Positions 24,701 to 34,491 are shown, counted from the stretch's first letter. The stretch: 64,000 bases of DNA from Yamagishiella unicocca (GCA_003116995.1 BDSL01000090.1:124001-188000); one strand, 5' to 3'. The notes: generated from the sequence alone by a model not told the origin. Numbers and translations: made by a program.

Positions 24701-27700
24701 CGCCGCCACCGCCATCCGCAACGGCGTGCCGTACCCGGCGGGGACGCCGACGCTGACGCCGACGCCGGCGGGGCCGCCGGCGCCGCCGGCGCTGCCTGGC
24801 AGCAAGCTGATGGAGAGCGCGTTGGCAGTGAGCTGGAGCTCCATGGGCTTCTCCGCCTCTGGCATTTGGAAGTTCTGGCTACCGGGTGCAATGGACATCG
24901 TGCGGCCGAGGTTCTGTGTAACGGTGGGCTTGCTGGACATGCCGTAGCTGTTGCCGCCACGGTAGGGTGTCGAGGCGTTGCCGCCGCCGTCGCTGCCGGC
25001 CGCGGCGGCCGCTGCCGCAGCGCGGACGGACACCACGGCTGCGGCCTTCTGTTGGTCTGCGGGGGGGGAGGGCAGGGGTGCCGGGCGGTCATTCGGGTTT
25101 AGGGGTTTAGGGGTTTAGGGGTTTAGGGGTTTAGGGGTTTAGGGGTTTAGGGGTTTAGGGGTTTAGGGGTTTAGGGGTTTAGGGGTTTAGGGGTTTAGGG
25201 GTTTAGGGGTTTAGGGCGGGGACCTGAAGGTACCGTGTATTTCAGCCCCCGGCGGTTCCCTAAACGGTGCGATGGCTGAGACTCCCTGTCCACGCGCCGT
25301 GGATCATGGCCGCACCCCTGCCAGTTGCGTGACGCCCCCACCGGCCTCAACTGACAACCCATGCCTCGTCCGTAACGCGAATAAACCCGCCGCCCAAGCC
25401 ACTCCGGCCCGGCCCGGCGCCGGCTTCCCTCCAGCTACACAAGCACCAGGTCCCTCTCCAACCCCCGGCCGCCCCCCAAGCCGCCCCCCTGCTTCACCCA
25501 CCCGTGCACATGCGGTAGCGGCGGATGCTCTTGTCCGTGTGAGTCGTGATGGCCCAGAAGTGCCCGCCCCCGCGGGTCTCGCTGGCGGCCAGAGGGTATA
25601 CCACCATGCTGGTGATGTGGGACTGAGCCCGCATCGAAGCCTTGATGAGCGACCCACGGGGCAGCAGCCCGTCCTCGGGGCCCTCCTCCAGGGCGCTCGA
25701 GTCGGGCAGGCCCAGCACGAGCAGCTCGCCGAGGATGGTCCCAACGACTAGCAGGGGGTGGATGGCTGGGCGGGGGTTGGGGGGCCGAGGAAGAGGGTGG
25801 CGGGGTTGTAGAACGAGGCGGGTGAGGTGGGGCATAAAAAGCGTTTACGCGACGGGACAGGATAGTTGGCGCAGGGTCGAGGGACACGGGCAAGGAGGGG
25901 GGAGGGGGAGCAAGGAAGCCCGGTAGTGGGGGGCGGGAGGCGGTGGGAGCAGGAGAGGGGGGAATCCTGCGAATGGAGGCTGCGCTCCTCCTCGGACTGA
26001 GAGGACACAGGCCAGTGGGAGGTATAGTATCGTGTCCTGCTGTGCACCCCGAACCGTTCAATCGCACATGGACATCAACATGCCGCGGCTATGGCGCATC
26101 TTAGGGTTTATGACAGTCCTAACAAGTTTGTTTCTGAAATGGCGCCGTTGCTGGGCTCATGCGGGGCCACTCGCTTGGGTGATCGCCCCCCAAGGGACCC
26201 GAGCGCCACGCAGTCGACCCGCAGTTGAGCCCACGCAGTCGACCCGCAGTTGAGCCCACGCAGTCGACCCGCAGTTGAGCCCACGCAGTCGAACCCGCCC
26301 CCTTCCCGCATGCACCCTTCCCAAACGCATGTCTAACCTCCAATCTCCAACTGGTTTTCCTTCTCCTCCTCTGTCGGACGCCGGGGTTGGTTCCCTCGCT
26401 GCCCTCACCCCCGGCTGACCTCCCCCTGCCCCAGCTGACCTCCCCCTGCCCCAGCTGACCTCCCCCTGCCCCAGCTGACCTCCCCCTGCCCCAGCTGACC
26501 TCCAGGCTCTGGCGGCGCCCACGCCAGGAACTTGGGCTCCCTCATTGGGTAGAACCCCAGCACCCGCATGGACAGCTCGTGCCCAAGAACCATGACGCGC
26601 AGGAAGGCGATCTTGGACTCAGCCGCGCAGGACACAGCACAGAAGCGGCCGTCCTGCGGTGGGGGAAGAGGAGGAGACCCGGTTACAAGATGTGGGGGGA
26701 GGGGGTCCGCGGGGGGAGGGGGCGGGGGCAGGAGGTGCGAGGAGGCGGGAGGAGGCGGGAGGAGGGGAGTGAGGGATGACAGACGTCGTGCATATTATTG
26801 TATACTCGTGGAGTATTATCATGATATCAAACAACAACGTTTATAAAAAAACACGTGCTTCCGCCAAGGCCCATGTCGGTTCTTCGAGTCAATTCGTCAA
26901 TACCAGCGTATACGGCACGCAAAAACGCATCCCGGCCACGCTACGCCGCGCCTCCTCGCTACGCAGTACGTACGGCGACCCGTGCCGTACCTGCGAGAAC
27001 GCCCCGGCCGTGACGGGTCCGTTGAACACGCGCACGTCCCACGTGGCCGAGAGTGACTTGGACAGCGTCACGTGCTCCGTCGCCTCGGCGATGTTGACTG
27101 GGATGCGGTCGGCGTTGATCAGTTGTACGACGCCGCCGGCCGTACCAAGCAGGAACGCGGGCGGTTTCGGAGCGACGGCGCCCCACGTGCCGAAGTCATC
27201 GGCGTCGCGGCCCGAGCCTCCAGGCCACTCGGCGCCGGCCGGCAGGGGAGGGTTGAGCGCCACCATGCACGTCACCGGCTGGGTGGCGTCCCACGTGGCA
27301 TCCAACAGCAGCGCGGGGGACTGCCAGTCCGCGTGGTCGGGCGGCTCGGCTTCGTTGGGGACGTAGCTGCGAGGAGGGCGCGGCGGAGCGTGGGGGCGGG
27401 GATGGTTTGACGTCGGTGTTGCCGGTACCGTAACAGCCACCCGGCATGGCAGGATTATGGCGCTGAAGGCGTGAAACGCCGTCGGCGGCTTGATGCTAGG
27501 GACGGGAATCGAACGAAGCGAAGCGAAGCAAGCGGCGCGCTCAAGCGGTGCTGTCTTGCGATTCAACGGCAGGGAAAGGAGGTGCGAGTGCTGCTGCCTG
27601 TTGGTAAAAGAATGTGAGGAAGCATTCTGCTTTGAGGGCGGAGCCCTCCTCCTCCCTGGACCACCCACCTCCACATGCGCACGGACCCGTCCATGCCCCC

Positions 27701-30700
27701 CGTCACCAGTCGGGTGGTCGACAGCCACAGGCACGACGTGACACGGCCGCGGTGGAAGCGAGCAACCTCCAGCATCTGCCGCGAGACCGCAAAAACAGGT
27801 GGCGGGATGGGACCGGCGGCGGGCGGCGGGACGTGTTAGGACGGGGCACAGCCAAGACTGGCAGCACAGCCCCAGCACAGCCCAGGCAAGAATTTTCCTC
27901 CCCACTGCAAGCCCCTAACACATGACCTCCCCTGCAAGCCCCTCAGCCAATCCTGGCACCTCCTTGAGAAGCCTCAGCTCGCGTAAGGCCCACAGAAGCA
28001 CCCTTCTCTCGGCCCCACAGCAGCACCCTTCCCTCGCCCCCACAGCAGCACCCCCACCTGCGCTGGCGCCACCTTCACCACCATGCCGCTCTGGCTGCCG
28101 ACGTGGCTGCGGTTGGCGGCCGCAACTACCTGAACGGCGCCACGGGCCCCCCCACCGGCGGAACCAGCCGCCGCCGCCGCCGCCGCCGCCGCCGCAGCAG
28201 CAGCAGCACCGCCGTGACCGTTCGATGGCGGCTGCCAGTGCTCCCCAGACGGGTGCATCCCGGTGCTACTGCCGCGGCCGTTGCCCTGCGCCACGGAGCC
28301 GCTACTGCTGGTGTCACCCGCCAGGCTGACGTGGGCGGACTGACCGATGGGGCAGACGGTGCTGCAAAGCGAGATGGTCCCGTCGGCGGCTGACAGAGCA
28401 ACCTGCTCGTACAACGGTGACGCAACCGCTCGGACGAGCATCCGCAGCGGCAGCGGGGCGCTGGCGATGGGGTTGAGGCTCTGAGGGGACAGCCACAGCA
28501 GCTCGGCGGGAGAGGCGGCGTCTGCGGCGGGGGTGAGGCGAGGTGAGGTGAGGTGAGGTGAGATAAAGGGAACACCCGTGTACGAAATAAAAACCGTTTA
28601 GAACAGACGTTTCGAGGTCAGGTGAGGCGAGGTGAGATGAGATGGGGCGCGTGGGCACGGCGCAGCGGAGGGCTTGGCAGGGGTTGGGAGGGTGAAGGAA
28701 GGGTGGGATGGGATGGGTTGGGAGACGTCGATCGATGCATGTTGAGCCCCAGCAAGCAAGCAACCCCCGCCGCCCCCAGCGCTTCCTTCCTCGCATACCC
28801 TGGTGTAACGTGTCCTCGTCTTTTACGCTCCACGCACATCCCCCGGCGACATGCCCCTTTATTTCCCGACAGCCGCGAGAACTCCCCCCTTTCTTTCCCG
28901 CAACCGGGCCTTATTGCTTCCCGCAACCGCTAGGTACCCGCTCACCTCCCGCCATCACGAGCAGCAGGTGTGTCGCAGTGGGCACGATCGCGGCGACCCC
29001 CGTCCGCGGCAGCGCCGGGGCGCTCGCTAGGCTGCCCTGCGGCGGCAGCACCAGCGGCGGGACCGGCGGCGACGCCGGGCCGTACACCAGCTCCGCCGAA
29101 TGGCCGCCGCCGGCGTGCTCGCCCCAGCCGTTGACTGGGATGGCCGGCGGCGCAGCGCACTTGACGCCCAGCAGGCGGCCGGCGGTGGTGCCCAGCAGCA
29201 GCATACCGTTGGGTGTCCAGCTCCTGGGAGGGCGGCGGTGTGTATGTGTGTGTTGGGGGAAGGGGGGAGGATCGGAAGGCTGACGTGTAGAGGGTCACAC
29301 ACTCCCTGCAACCCCGCACCCCCTGCCAGGCGGCCCGCTGCTCTTGCCTCCCGTGGGCCAAAACCGGGCAGCTCGTTTCCCCCAACACCCCAGCAGCTTC
29401 GAACCTGGAGTCCAAGCTTCGAACCTGGAGTCCAAGCTTCTAGTCGCCCCACGCTGTCCGACCCCTCATCTGATCCCCGCACCCCCGCACCCGCCCAGCC
29501 TGGTCCCCCCTGCGCGCCTCTTGCCCCGTATTCGCTTACCGGCGCCACGACCCGCCCAACCCAAACCCAGACCCAACCCTCTGCTCCTCCCCATCCCACG
29601 CGCCGGCTCCGAAACCCACATGCAGTTGAGACGCTCCCCATCCACGAGCACCGCCAGCTCAACGTCGCTCTGCCGTACGATGCGCGCGCCGGCAAGCGGC
29701 TCGTCCCACAGCAGGCGCGCCGCGTCGGGGCCCGCCACCGCCAGCACCGCGCTGTTTAGCGGGAAGAACACGGGTTCGAGTCCCGTCAGGCTATCGGGCA
29801 GCATCACGCGCACCAGCGACTCCTTCAGGTCCACGTCCCACACGTCGAGCTGGTTCTCCGGCGCCCCTCCGATGCTGACGAGGCGGGTGCCGTCCGAATC
29901 GAACACCAGCTGCTGGAACTCAACATGGCGGGCGCCACCGTCCTGGGAGAGAGAGGGTACGGTTATTTGGAAATGGGAGCTGGGCTGGAGACGTGGAGAG
30001 GGTGTGTGATCCGGGTACGGATGAGCGGTGCGAAAGACGCCCGGAGAACGGGGCAGGTGTGGGGCGTGGTGAAAGGCCCGCCGTGCACCAGTCCTCAAAG
30101 TCCAAGCCCCCCTTTTTGGCCTTGACCAAGCTCGTCACTACGGCAGGAACGTGTTCACTAGCACACCGGTATGTTCGTTTCCCGACGTGCGCCTGTGGGT
30201 TGGTGTCCTGTGCCTGTGGATGGCTGCCCGGTGTCTGAAAGCTGCGGTCCGGTGCCTGTCCTGTGCGGTCCTGCGCGGTCCTGTGCGGTCCTGTGCGGTC
30301 CTGCGCGCTGCGCACTTCGCTGCAGTGCCTCATGTGCCCCTCCCCCTTCCGTGATGAACCCTTCCCGCCAGAACCGTGATGAACCCTTCCCTCCCGCCCT
30401 CCTCCTTCCGTGATGAACCCTTCCCTCTCGCCCTTCCCCTCCCCCTCCTCCTCCTTCTCCATCCAGACCAAAACCCTCTTCCCACGCAGCACCTAGTAAA
30501 CAACCGCCGCCGCCACACCCTCCGCCCGATGCATTCACGCGCCGCTCGTCGGTCGGTCCCGCGGGGGCCGAGGTGGCTCGCAGCATCGGTTCATGCTGAC
30601 TGCCCCTACCTTAATGGTGGAGGCCGGCAGCAGTGTCTCCTGCTGCACCACCTGGATCTGCTGCTGCAGCCCGCCCTGCTGCACGTAAGCCAACAGGTGA

Positions 30701-31303
30701 CCTCCGGGGCAGGTGGCGAAGGTGGCGGGGCACATGTTGGGGGGCGGGTGGCCCTGCCCCTCGGGTAGCGTCCATATGTGTTTCTGCGGGTTCGGGGAAG
30801 CGACCAGAACGTGTCAGTGGCGAGGGAGAAGGCGGTAGGATGGTGCCCTGCGGTAGGTTGCAAGTGGGTGGGTACTGGGAGAGGCGATGGCAAGGGGGTT
30901 GGGTTTAAGGGGGTGCGCTAGGGGCTGAGTGGGAGCGTTGGTGGGGCTAGGTCGTACAAAGTAGCTGTCACGGCGGAATGGGAGGCAGTGACAGGAGGAG
31001 GAGGAGGAGTACGGGGGAGGAGCCATGTGCTAGCTTGCGCTGTACGGCCCCCGCTTGTTCCCGGCGGGTCAGTGCAAGCCGAGCTGCGAGGTAAGCGCAC
31101 CCCCAGATAGGCAGTGCTGCAGCATGGGCGCTTCGCATCGCTACTACGCAGTGCGCTTGGGCACCGCCGCCCCGCCTCACTTGAAGACCAGTCTCCTTAT
31201 CGTGGATGACGACGCCGTGTCCGCTGGCATAGCAGAGGTTGGTTTCGTCTAGGAAGCACACCCGGCCGCCGTATCCAGCGGTGGTTATAGCGAGGACGTC
31301 CAT
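12725..31303 (-). CDS. CFAP43: CFAP43 (FAP43): WD40 + coiled-coil axonemal protein
   Basis: Thirty-two exons close in frame to 2,420 residues: 31303-31181, 30783-30610, 29942-29620, 29223-28946, 28521-28058, 27775-27669, 27366-26991, 26653-26500, 25747-25502, 25056-24554, 24290-23998, 23473-23352, 22963-22833, 22590-22363, 22212-22156, 21935-21669, 21482-21369, 21180-20919, 20713-20454, 19998-19873, 19504-19280, 18811-18719, 18551-18353, 17974-17763, 17426-17213, 16812-16724, 16523-16377, 15615-15502, 15114-14932, 14671-14546, 14294-14151, 13633-12725. The N-terminus (RVCFLDETNLCYASG) matches the CFAP43 family start. Residues 1-916 carry WD40-type blades (TRLVTGGMDGSVRMW). The rest is coiled coil with family motifs RALRDMMN (about 1446), PEGMDDSMWIRLLEFR and QLLHVTKDLQ. 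A Gly/Ser-rich tail of about 200 residues ends it. With CFAP44 it is known to form the tether/tether-head complex of inner dynein f. It is longer than the roughly 1,650-residue animal protein, through low-complexity inserts. Exon 15 (weak GTGCCT donor) and the exon 27 acceptor are the least certain. Confidence 0.94.
13673..13815. repeat. Tandem array of about 28-bp units (family A fragment), CFAP43 intron 31
   Basis: Five copies of TTCGAGGAAGACCCGTGTG separated by G runs of variable length. The unit is one end of the dispersed family A element seen elsewhere in this gene, here amplified in tandem. Confidence 0.85.
13823..13862 (+). repeat. Family B dispersed repeat, copy 1 (CFAP43 intron 31)
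   Basis: Contains CCCGGTTACGCGACATGGAT followed by AGGATAGTTGGCGC. It directly follows the family A tandem array. Confidence 0.65.
13880..13935 (+). repeat. Family B dispersed repeat, copy 2, diverged (CFAP43 intron 31)
   Basis: GGTCCGGTTACACGGAATAGG then AACTAGCTGGCGCG. The most diverged copy, with an insertion in the middle. Confidence 0.45.
13983..14011. repeat. Perfect inverted repeat, 13-bp arms, 3-nt loop
   Basis: GGGTATCTCCCCC, TCT, then GGGGGAGATACCC, in CFAP43 intron 31 between family B and family A copies. Confidence 0.85.
14065..14110 (-). repeat. Family A dispersed repeat (CFAP43 intron 31)
   Basis: CTGTTCTAAACGTTTTTTCC then GGCATCCACGGGTCTTCCTC. It ends about 40 bp from the donor of exon 31. 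Confidence 0.75.
15439..15500. repeat. 10-bp tandem repeat at the CFAP43 exon 28 donor
   Basis: Six to seven copies of GTCCCC(C/T)-type units (minus strand GACGCAGGGG). The array starts within a few bases of the exon 28 splice donor. Confidence 0.8.
16060..16150. repeat. Degenerate 10-bp tandem repeat, CFAP43 intron 27
   Basis: Repeated CACGTCATGG / CACGTCATGC units, about eight copies with short insertions. Each unit carries ACGTCA, a CRE-like hexamer, probably by chance. Confidence 0.75.
17000..17085. repeat. 15-bp tandem repeat, CFAP43 intron 25
   Basis: About six copies of (C/A)C(A/G)TGTACCGGATCC-type units. One plus-strand frame across it reads repeated TGS(T/M)YRIHV, a repeat artefact. 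Confidence 0.8.
17615..17670 (-). repeat. Family A dispersed repeat (CFAP43 intron 24)
   Basis: AAAACGTCTTTCCTAAACGG then GCATCCACGTGTCTTCCTC. A nearly full-length but diverged copy. Confidence 0.7.
19117..19180 (-). repeat. Family A dispersed repeat (CFAP43 intron 21)
   Basis: CATGCATCTCAAAACGTCTG, TTCTAAACGGGTTTTTTCGG and CATCCACGGGTCTTCCTCGA. One of the two most complete copies. Confidence 0.85.
19519..19570 (+). repeat. Family A dispersed repeat (CFAP43 intron 20)
   Basis: GAGACCCGTGGATGCGAGAA then ACCGTTTAGAACAGACGTTT and CGAGATGCA, in the opposite orientation to the copy 400 bp away in intron 21. The two flank exon 21 as an imperfect inverted pair. Confidence 0.85.
20317..20450. repeat. 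23-bp tandem repeat, five to six copies, CFAP43 intron 19
   Basis: Unit resembles GGATCTGAGATCATAGCACG + CAT. The array runs to within a few bases of the exon 19 donor at 20453. Confidence 0.85.
22603..22655. repeat. G-rich short tandem repeat, CFAP43 intron 13/14 boundary
   Basis: Repeated GACAGGTGGGG and GTCGGGAGGGG units directly beside the acceptor of exon 14. On the minus strand this gives that intron a long C-rich tract before its CAG. Confidence 0.75.
23025..23065 (+). repeat. Family B dispersed repeat, copy 3 (CFAP43 intron 12)
   Basis: CATAAAAACCGTTGACGCGA then GGACAGGATAGTCGGCGC. It follows a family A-like GAGGGAGACCCGTGG end. Confidence 0.65.
23106..23162 (+). repeat. Family B dispersed repeat, copy 4 (CFAP43 intron 12)
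   Basis: GGCATACGGACCGGGTACAC, GACATGGGTAATAATAGCTG then GCGCAGG. The second copy in the same intron, about 80 bp from copy 3. Confidence 0.6.
23561..23627 (+). repeat. Family A dispersed repeat (CFAP43 intron 11)
   Basis: The longest copy: GTTTCGAGGAAGACCCGTGG, ATGCCAGAAAAAACCGTTGA, GAACAGACGTTTTGAGATGC, ATGC. Confidence 0.88.
24397..24442 (+). repeat. Family A half copy (CFAP43 intron 10)
   Basis: GGAGGACCCGTGTACGAAAG then GGAACCGTTTT. It lacks the GAACAGACGTTT end. Confidence 0.55.
25098..25217. repeat. Interstitial telomere-like (TTTAGGGG)15, CFAP43 intron 9
   Basis: Fifteen uninterrupted 8-bp units on the plus strand, the last ending TTTAGGGC. The unit has the same length as the Chlamydomonas telomere repeat (TTTTAGGG) but a different T/G balance (3 T, 4 G). 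It lies between exon 10 (25056) and exon 9 (25502), about 40 bp from the exon 10 acceptor. Confidence 0.97.
25832..25878 (+). repeat. Family B dispersed repeat, copy 5 (CFAP43 intron 8)
   Basis: GGCATAAAAAGCGTTTACGC, GACGGGACAGGATAGTTGGC, GCAG. Very close to copy 3. Confidence 0.7.
26208..26297. repeat. 25-bp tandem repeat, CFAP43 intron 8
   Basis: Three and a half perfect copies of a unit containing ACGCAGTCGACCCGCAGTTG. Each contains a SalI-type palindrome GTCGAC. Confidence 0.9.
26411..26500. repeat. 20-bp tandem repeat overlapping the CFAP43 exon 8 donor
   Basis: Four to five copies of CTGACCTCCCCCTGCCCCAG. On the minus strand each copy carries GAGGTCAGC, the same sequence as the exon 8 splice donor. 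The first copy abuts the exon. Confidence 0.85.
28529..28562. repeat. Short (GAGGT)n repeat, CFAP43 intron 4
   Basis: Six to seven copies of GAGGT/GAGGC beside the acceptor of exon 5. A further short run of the same unit lies at 28617-28640, so the family A copy at 28571 sits inside it. Confidence 0.7.
28571..28617 (+). repeat. Family A dispersed repeat (CFAP43 intron 4)
   Basis: AACACCCGTGTACGAAATAA then AAACCGTTTAGAACAGACGT and TTCGAGGT. It interrupts a (GAGGT)n array, so it probably inserted into that array. Confidence 0.82.
30255..30310. repeat. 12-bp tandem repeat, CFAP43 intron 2
   Basis: Four to five copies of GCGGTCCTGTGC/GCGGTCCTGCGC. Downstream (30350-30430) the same intron has three copies of GTGATGAACCCTTCCC. 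Confidence 0.75.
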
Positions 31304-31836
31304 TCCACGCTACTCGCTCTGGCCGCCCGTCGTGGGAGTTACATGCTGCTCTGTTGCAGGCCGCGGGCTTCACCGCAACTGCAACGGAGCATCATAGAGA
31401 TTGCTTGGATATTATGGTAGGGCTCTAGCATGCCTCACGATTGCTAGTGGTCGGGCTGCGATGGAGTAAAGGGACTGTAGGTGTGGCGAAAGGGCTTTGG
31501 GTCAAATGACAGTAATTGTCAACACTATGTCGTTGCGTTCGACGTCTAGCGGAGAAGTCGTGAACATCATGTACGTTAAGGAACTGCACTAACTCGCTTG
31601 TCGTACTCAGCGGGGGTCTGGCAATTTTCTGGCGTGAGTGCAGCACATTCCTAGCATCGCAAGCTTTTTGGCTAAAATCTGTAGTGCTTGGTAATAATAT
31701 ATGTGGCCATAACCGTGTCCCTCCACCTTCGAATACTCGATGTAGCCTTTCCTCTGTCCATTTCCGACTCATGACGATGGGATAGTCTGCCAAGTGACTT
31801 TGGAAGCAACTTAGAAATTTATAATACCAGATAGGC
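31304..31836. promoter_or_regulatory. Shared CFAP43/TTC29 divergent promoter region
   Basis: 533 bp between the CFAP43 ATG (minus, 31303) and the TTC29 ATG (plus, 31837). It is clearly less GC-rich than the genes. It must hold both transcription starts and short leaders. I see no convincing X-box or TATA element at an expected distance. GACAGTAATTGTC at about 31507 is a small inverted repeat. Promoter function is inferred from position only. Confidence 0.6.
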
Positions 31837-34491
31837 ATGGCGACTCTTGTGCAGGCCCCGGCATTCCTGGACGGGCGCGGACTGAACTCGCGGGAGAACG
31901 GCGGGTCGCGCGAAGGCAAACGCACATTCAAAGAAAAGCTTCATGGTCTCATTGCCGAGGCCGAGGCAGCTGAGGCACAAGCGTTCCGCGAGTCGCAGCT
32001 TGCCGACAAGAAGTCGCTGTGTGTACAGCTGCTGGTGGAGGGCCGGCCACAGGCGTTCGTCGACTTTTTCAGCCTAACACATGGCGGCTCGGCGGCTCCA
32101 GCAACGGCCGATGGGGAGTCGACGTCGGGGCAGGACGACGTGCCGCAGGAGGCACTGGGGCTCCTGCGCGTGGAGCTGCTCAAAGCCGACAACGCCCTGC
32201 GCACCGGGGACACGCAGGCCGTGTACGCGGCCTACAAGAACCTCGCCAAGTTCTTTGCGCAAATAGGGCGGCTGCAGAAGGCGGAGTTTTTCTTCCGGCG
32301 CTGCCTACGGCTGTCGCAGGACACGCAGGTGGGCACACCGCACCCGCGCGCCCTACCCTGCGCAGCACTCACCACTACCGCGGCTTGCACTCATCAACCC
32401 CTCCGTATTGCACGTACGACGTACCGCCGTCGCCGACCCTAAGTAAGAATGGAGTTTTTGCGTCGTACGGTGCACTTCGGGCCGTGAGAGCGGTTTCGTA
32501 TATTTGACACCACCGTCGGGGGCAAAAAGCATGAAGGATGTATGGGACGAACAAGTCGTACTCCATGGGTCGGACCAAACCCACATTCGCGAACACGAGT
32601 CTAACATTTGCGTTGCAAATGAATGCGCACATGGGAAACGGAATATGTGCTTCTACTGGTGCGATTGCGCCCATGCTGCCAGGAATGCTGCCCCAAACGT
32701 ACTTCCCGCGCCTGCCTGGACGATAACCCGGTCATGGGCCAGTTAATCGTTTGGGCGTCCTCTGCACCTTAGCCAGTGGCTGGTCTGGAGCCCACTGTAA
32801 TGGTTACTATTACCTTTAGCCATGTGTAAAACGTGAGGGTCCAAATGCATGTTGCTGGGTTTGAGGGTGCAGGATATCATATGCGAGTGTACGATATTTC
32901 CACGGCCGCGTGTTCGAGGGAGGAGCGGACCGCTTTTGGTGGTTCTTGTTCATGAAGGTCGTGAGGGGGCTGCACTCGTCGAGAGCCGCGTCTTGGGGGG
33001 CTCCCGCTGCCTAGGCGTGCATAGGGGAATCCTATGGAGTTTCGATGGTCCAGTATATAACCAAGTATTGAAGCTTCGTCAAGGACAACACTTTCGCTTC
33101 CGTCGCCTGCTGCTGCCGGGCTCTCGCACCCCTTCCATCGGCCGCTGCTGCCGGGCTCTGGCACCCCCTCCGTCGCCCACCGCTACCGGTCATTTCACGC
33201 GCACTGCCACCCCAAGTATTAGCGACCGTAACACGCCTTACCAGCGCTCCAACCCGGCCGCCCCTTCTGCCGCAGTGGCTGGCGGGCGAGCTGGAGGCCA
33301 ACCTAGCCCTTGGGGTGGTGTACGAGGAGCTCCAGGAGACTGAGGCCGCCATCGAGTGCTACGAGCGCCGTCTCAACCTGGCCTCCGACAACCAGCTGGC
33401 TATGGAGAAGGACGCCGCATACCAGAACCTCACCACTGTGTACCTGCGTCAGGCGGAGGTGCAGGAGTCGGCAGGCCAGCCAGACGACGCCATACAGTCG
33501 TACAACAAGTGCCTGTCGGCGGCGGAACGCTCCGGAGACAACGCCGTCGCCGCCAAGGCCAACTATCGGATAGGTGCGGCGCGACGCAAGGGCGGTGTGG
33601 TTACCGGTATAGGGAGGGCAGGCCGCTGACATCCAAAGCCCTTGACCATCACCGCGACATCACGTTGCGCCGGTTCCGCCGGAGCCGCTCATCTGTTGGC
33701 CTGATCGGTGTAACCTCCCACGTGCCCCGCCCACCCCCTGCGTGGTCGCCTGCAGGCATGCTGTACCACGGGCAGAAGAAGCACCCCGAGTCCCTCCACT
33801 ACCTGCGCCAGTTCATTGAGCTGGGGGCTCACATGCAAGACAAGGCCGCCGTGGGCACCGCCTACGCCGCCTTCTCCTCCTGCCTCAAGGACATGGGCGA
33901 CAAAGAGGCGGCGGTGCGTTGCCTGGAGGAGTACCTGCAGCTGGCGCGCGGCGGCGACCAGCACGGCACTGCGCTGGCGAGCTGCAGCCTGGGCATCATG
34001 CTGTACGAACAGGTACGACGCGGCAGCGGTTGGGGGTCGGTTTCGGGCTGGGTCATGCTCTTGATCAATGTGACTTTTGAATCTGCGGTAGACGGTCCAG
34101 GACTGCGGTATGTGATGTAATATGACTCCTGAGCCCCGATGAGATTGGCTCTTTGAGCATCCGGGTATGGAATGAGAACGGCGCCTTGCGGTTTGCGCGG
34201 GCAGCCGGGAAGCACCCGGCTCCGAAGACCGTGGCCCCCTAAATGACCGCCACGTGCGTCGTCTGTGTGTCGTACGTGCAGGGCGACCTGGACCAGGCGG
34301 TGTCGTACTTTGAAAAGTTCTTCGAGACGGCGCGCACGCTCAACGACCGACACATGCTGGACACGGCGCGAGTCAATTTGGGGGTGGCGCGCGGTGCGCT
34401 GCGGATGGGCTCCTGGATGGGCGTGGTAGCTAACAACCTGCCCAAGCTGATCGCTTGGAAGGGCTCTAGAGTGCCGTTCACAGACCATTAG
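31837..34491 (+). CDS. TTC29: TTC29: tetratricopeptide axonemal protein
   Basis: Four exons close in frame to 418 residues: 31837-32328, 33276-33573, 33756-34012 and 34282-34491 (stop TAG). The start is the first ATG of the open frame. Residues 1-70 are charged. From about 100 the protein is a chain of TPR helix pairs: ALRTGDTQAVYAAYKNLAKF, then NLALGVVYEELQETEAAIEC, YQNLTTVYLRQAEV, MLYHGQKKHPESLHYLRQF, ASCSLGIMLYEQ and GDLDQAVSYFEKFF. The opening TPR region, with FFRRCLRLSQ closing exon 1, and the spacing match TTC29, a ciliary protein needed for sperm flagella in mammals and linked to axonemal dynein/IFT. The length is close to the roughly 475-residue animal protein. The neighbour across the shared promoter is CFAP43, also axonemal. 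Another TPR protein is possible but less likely. Confidence 0.85.

Noticed and set aside
29768..29785. tRNA T-arm-like ACGGG-TTCGAGT-CCCGT
   Set aside because: It lies in coding exon 3 of CFAP43 and lacks a D-arm A box and an acceptor stem at the right distances.
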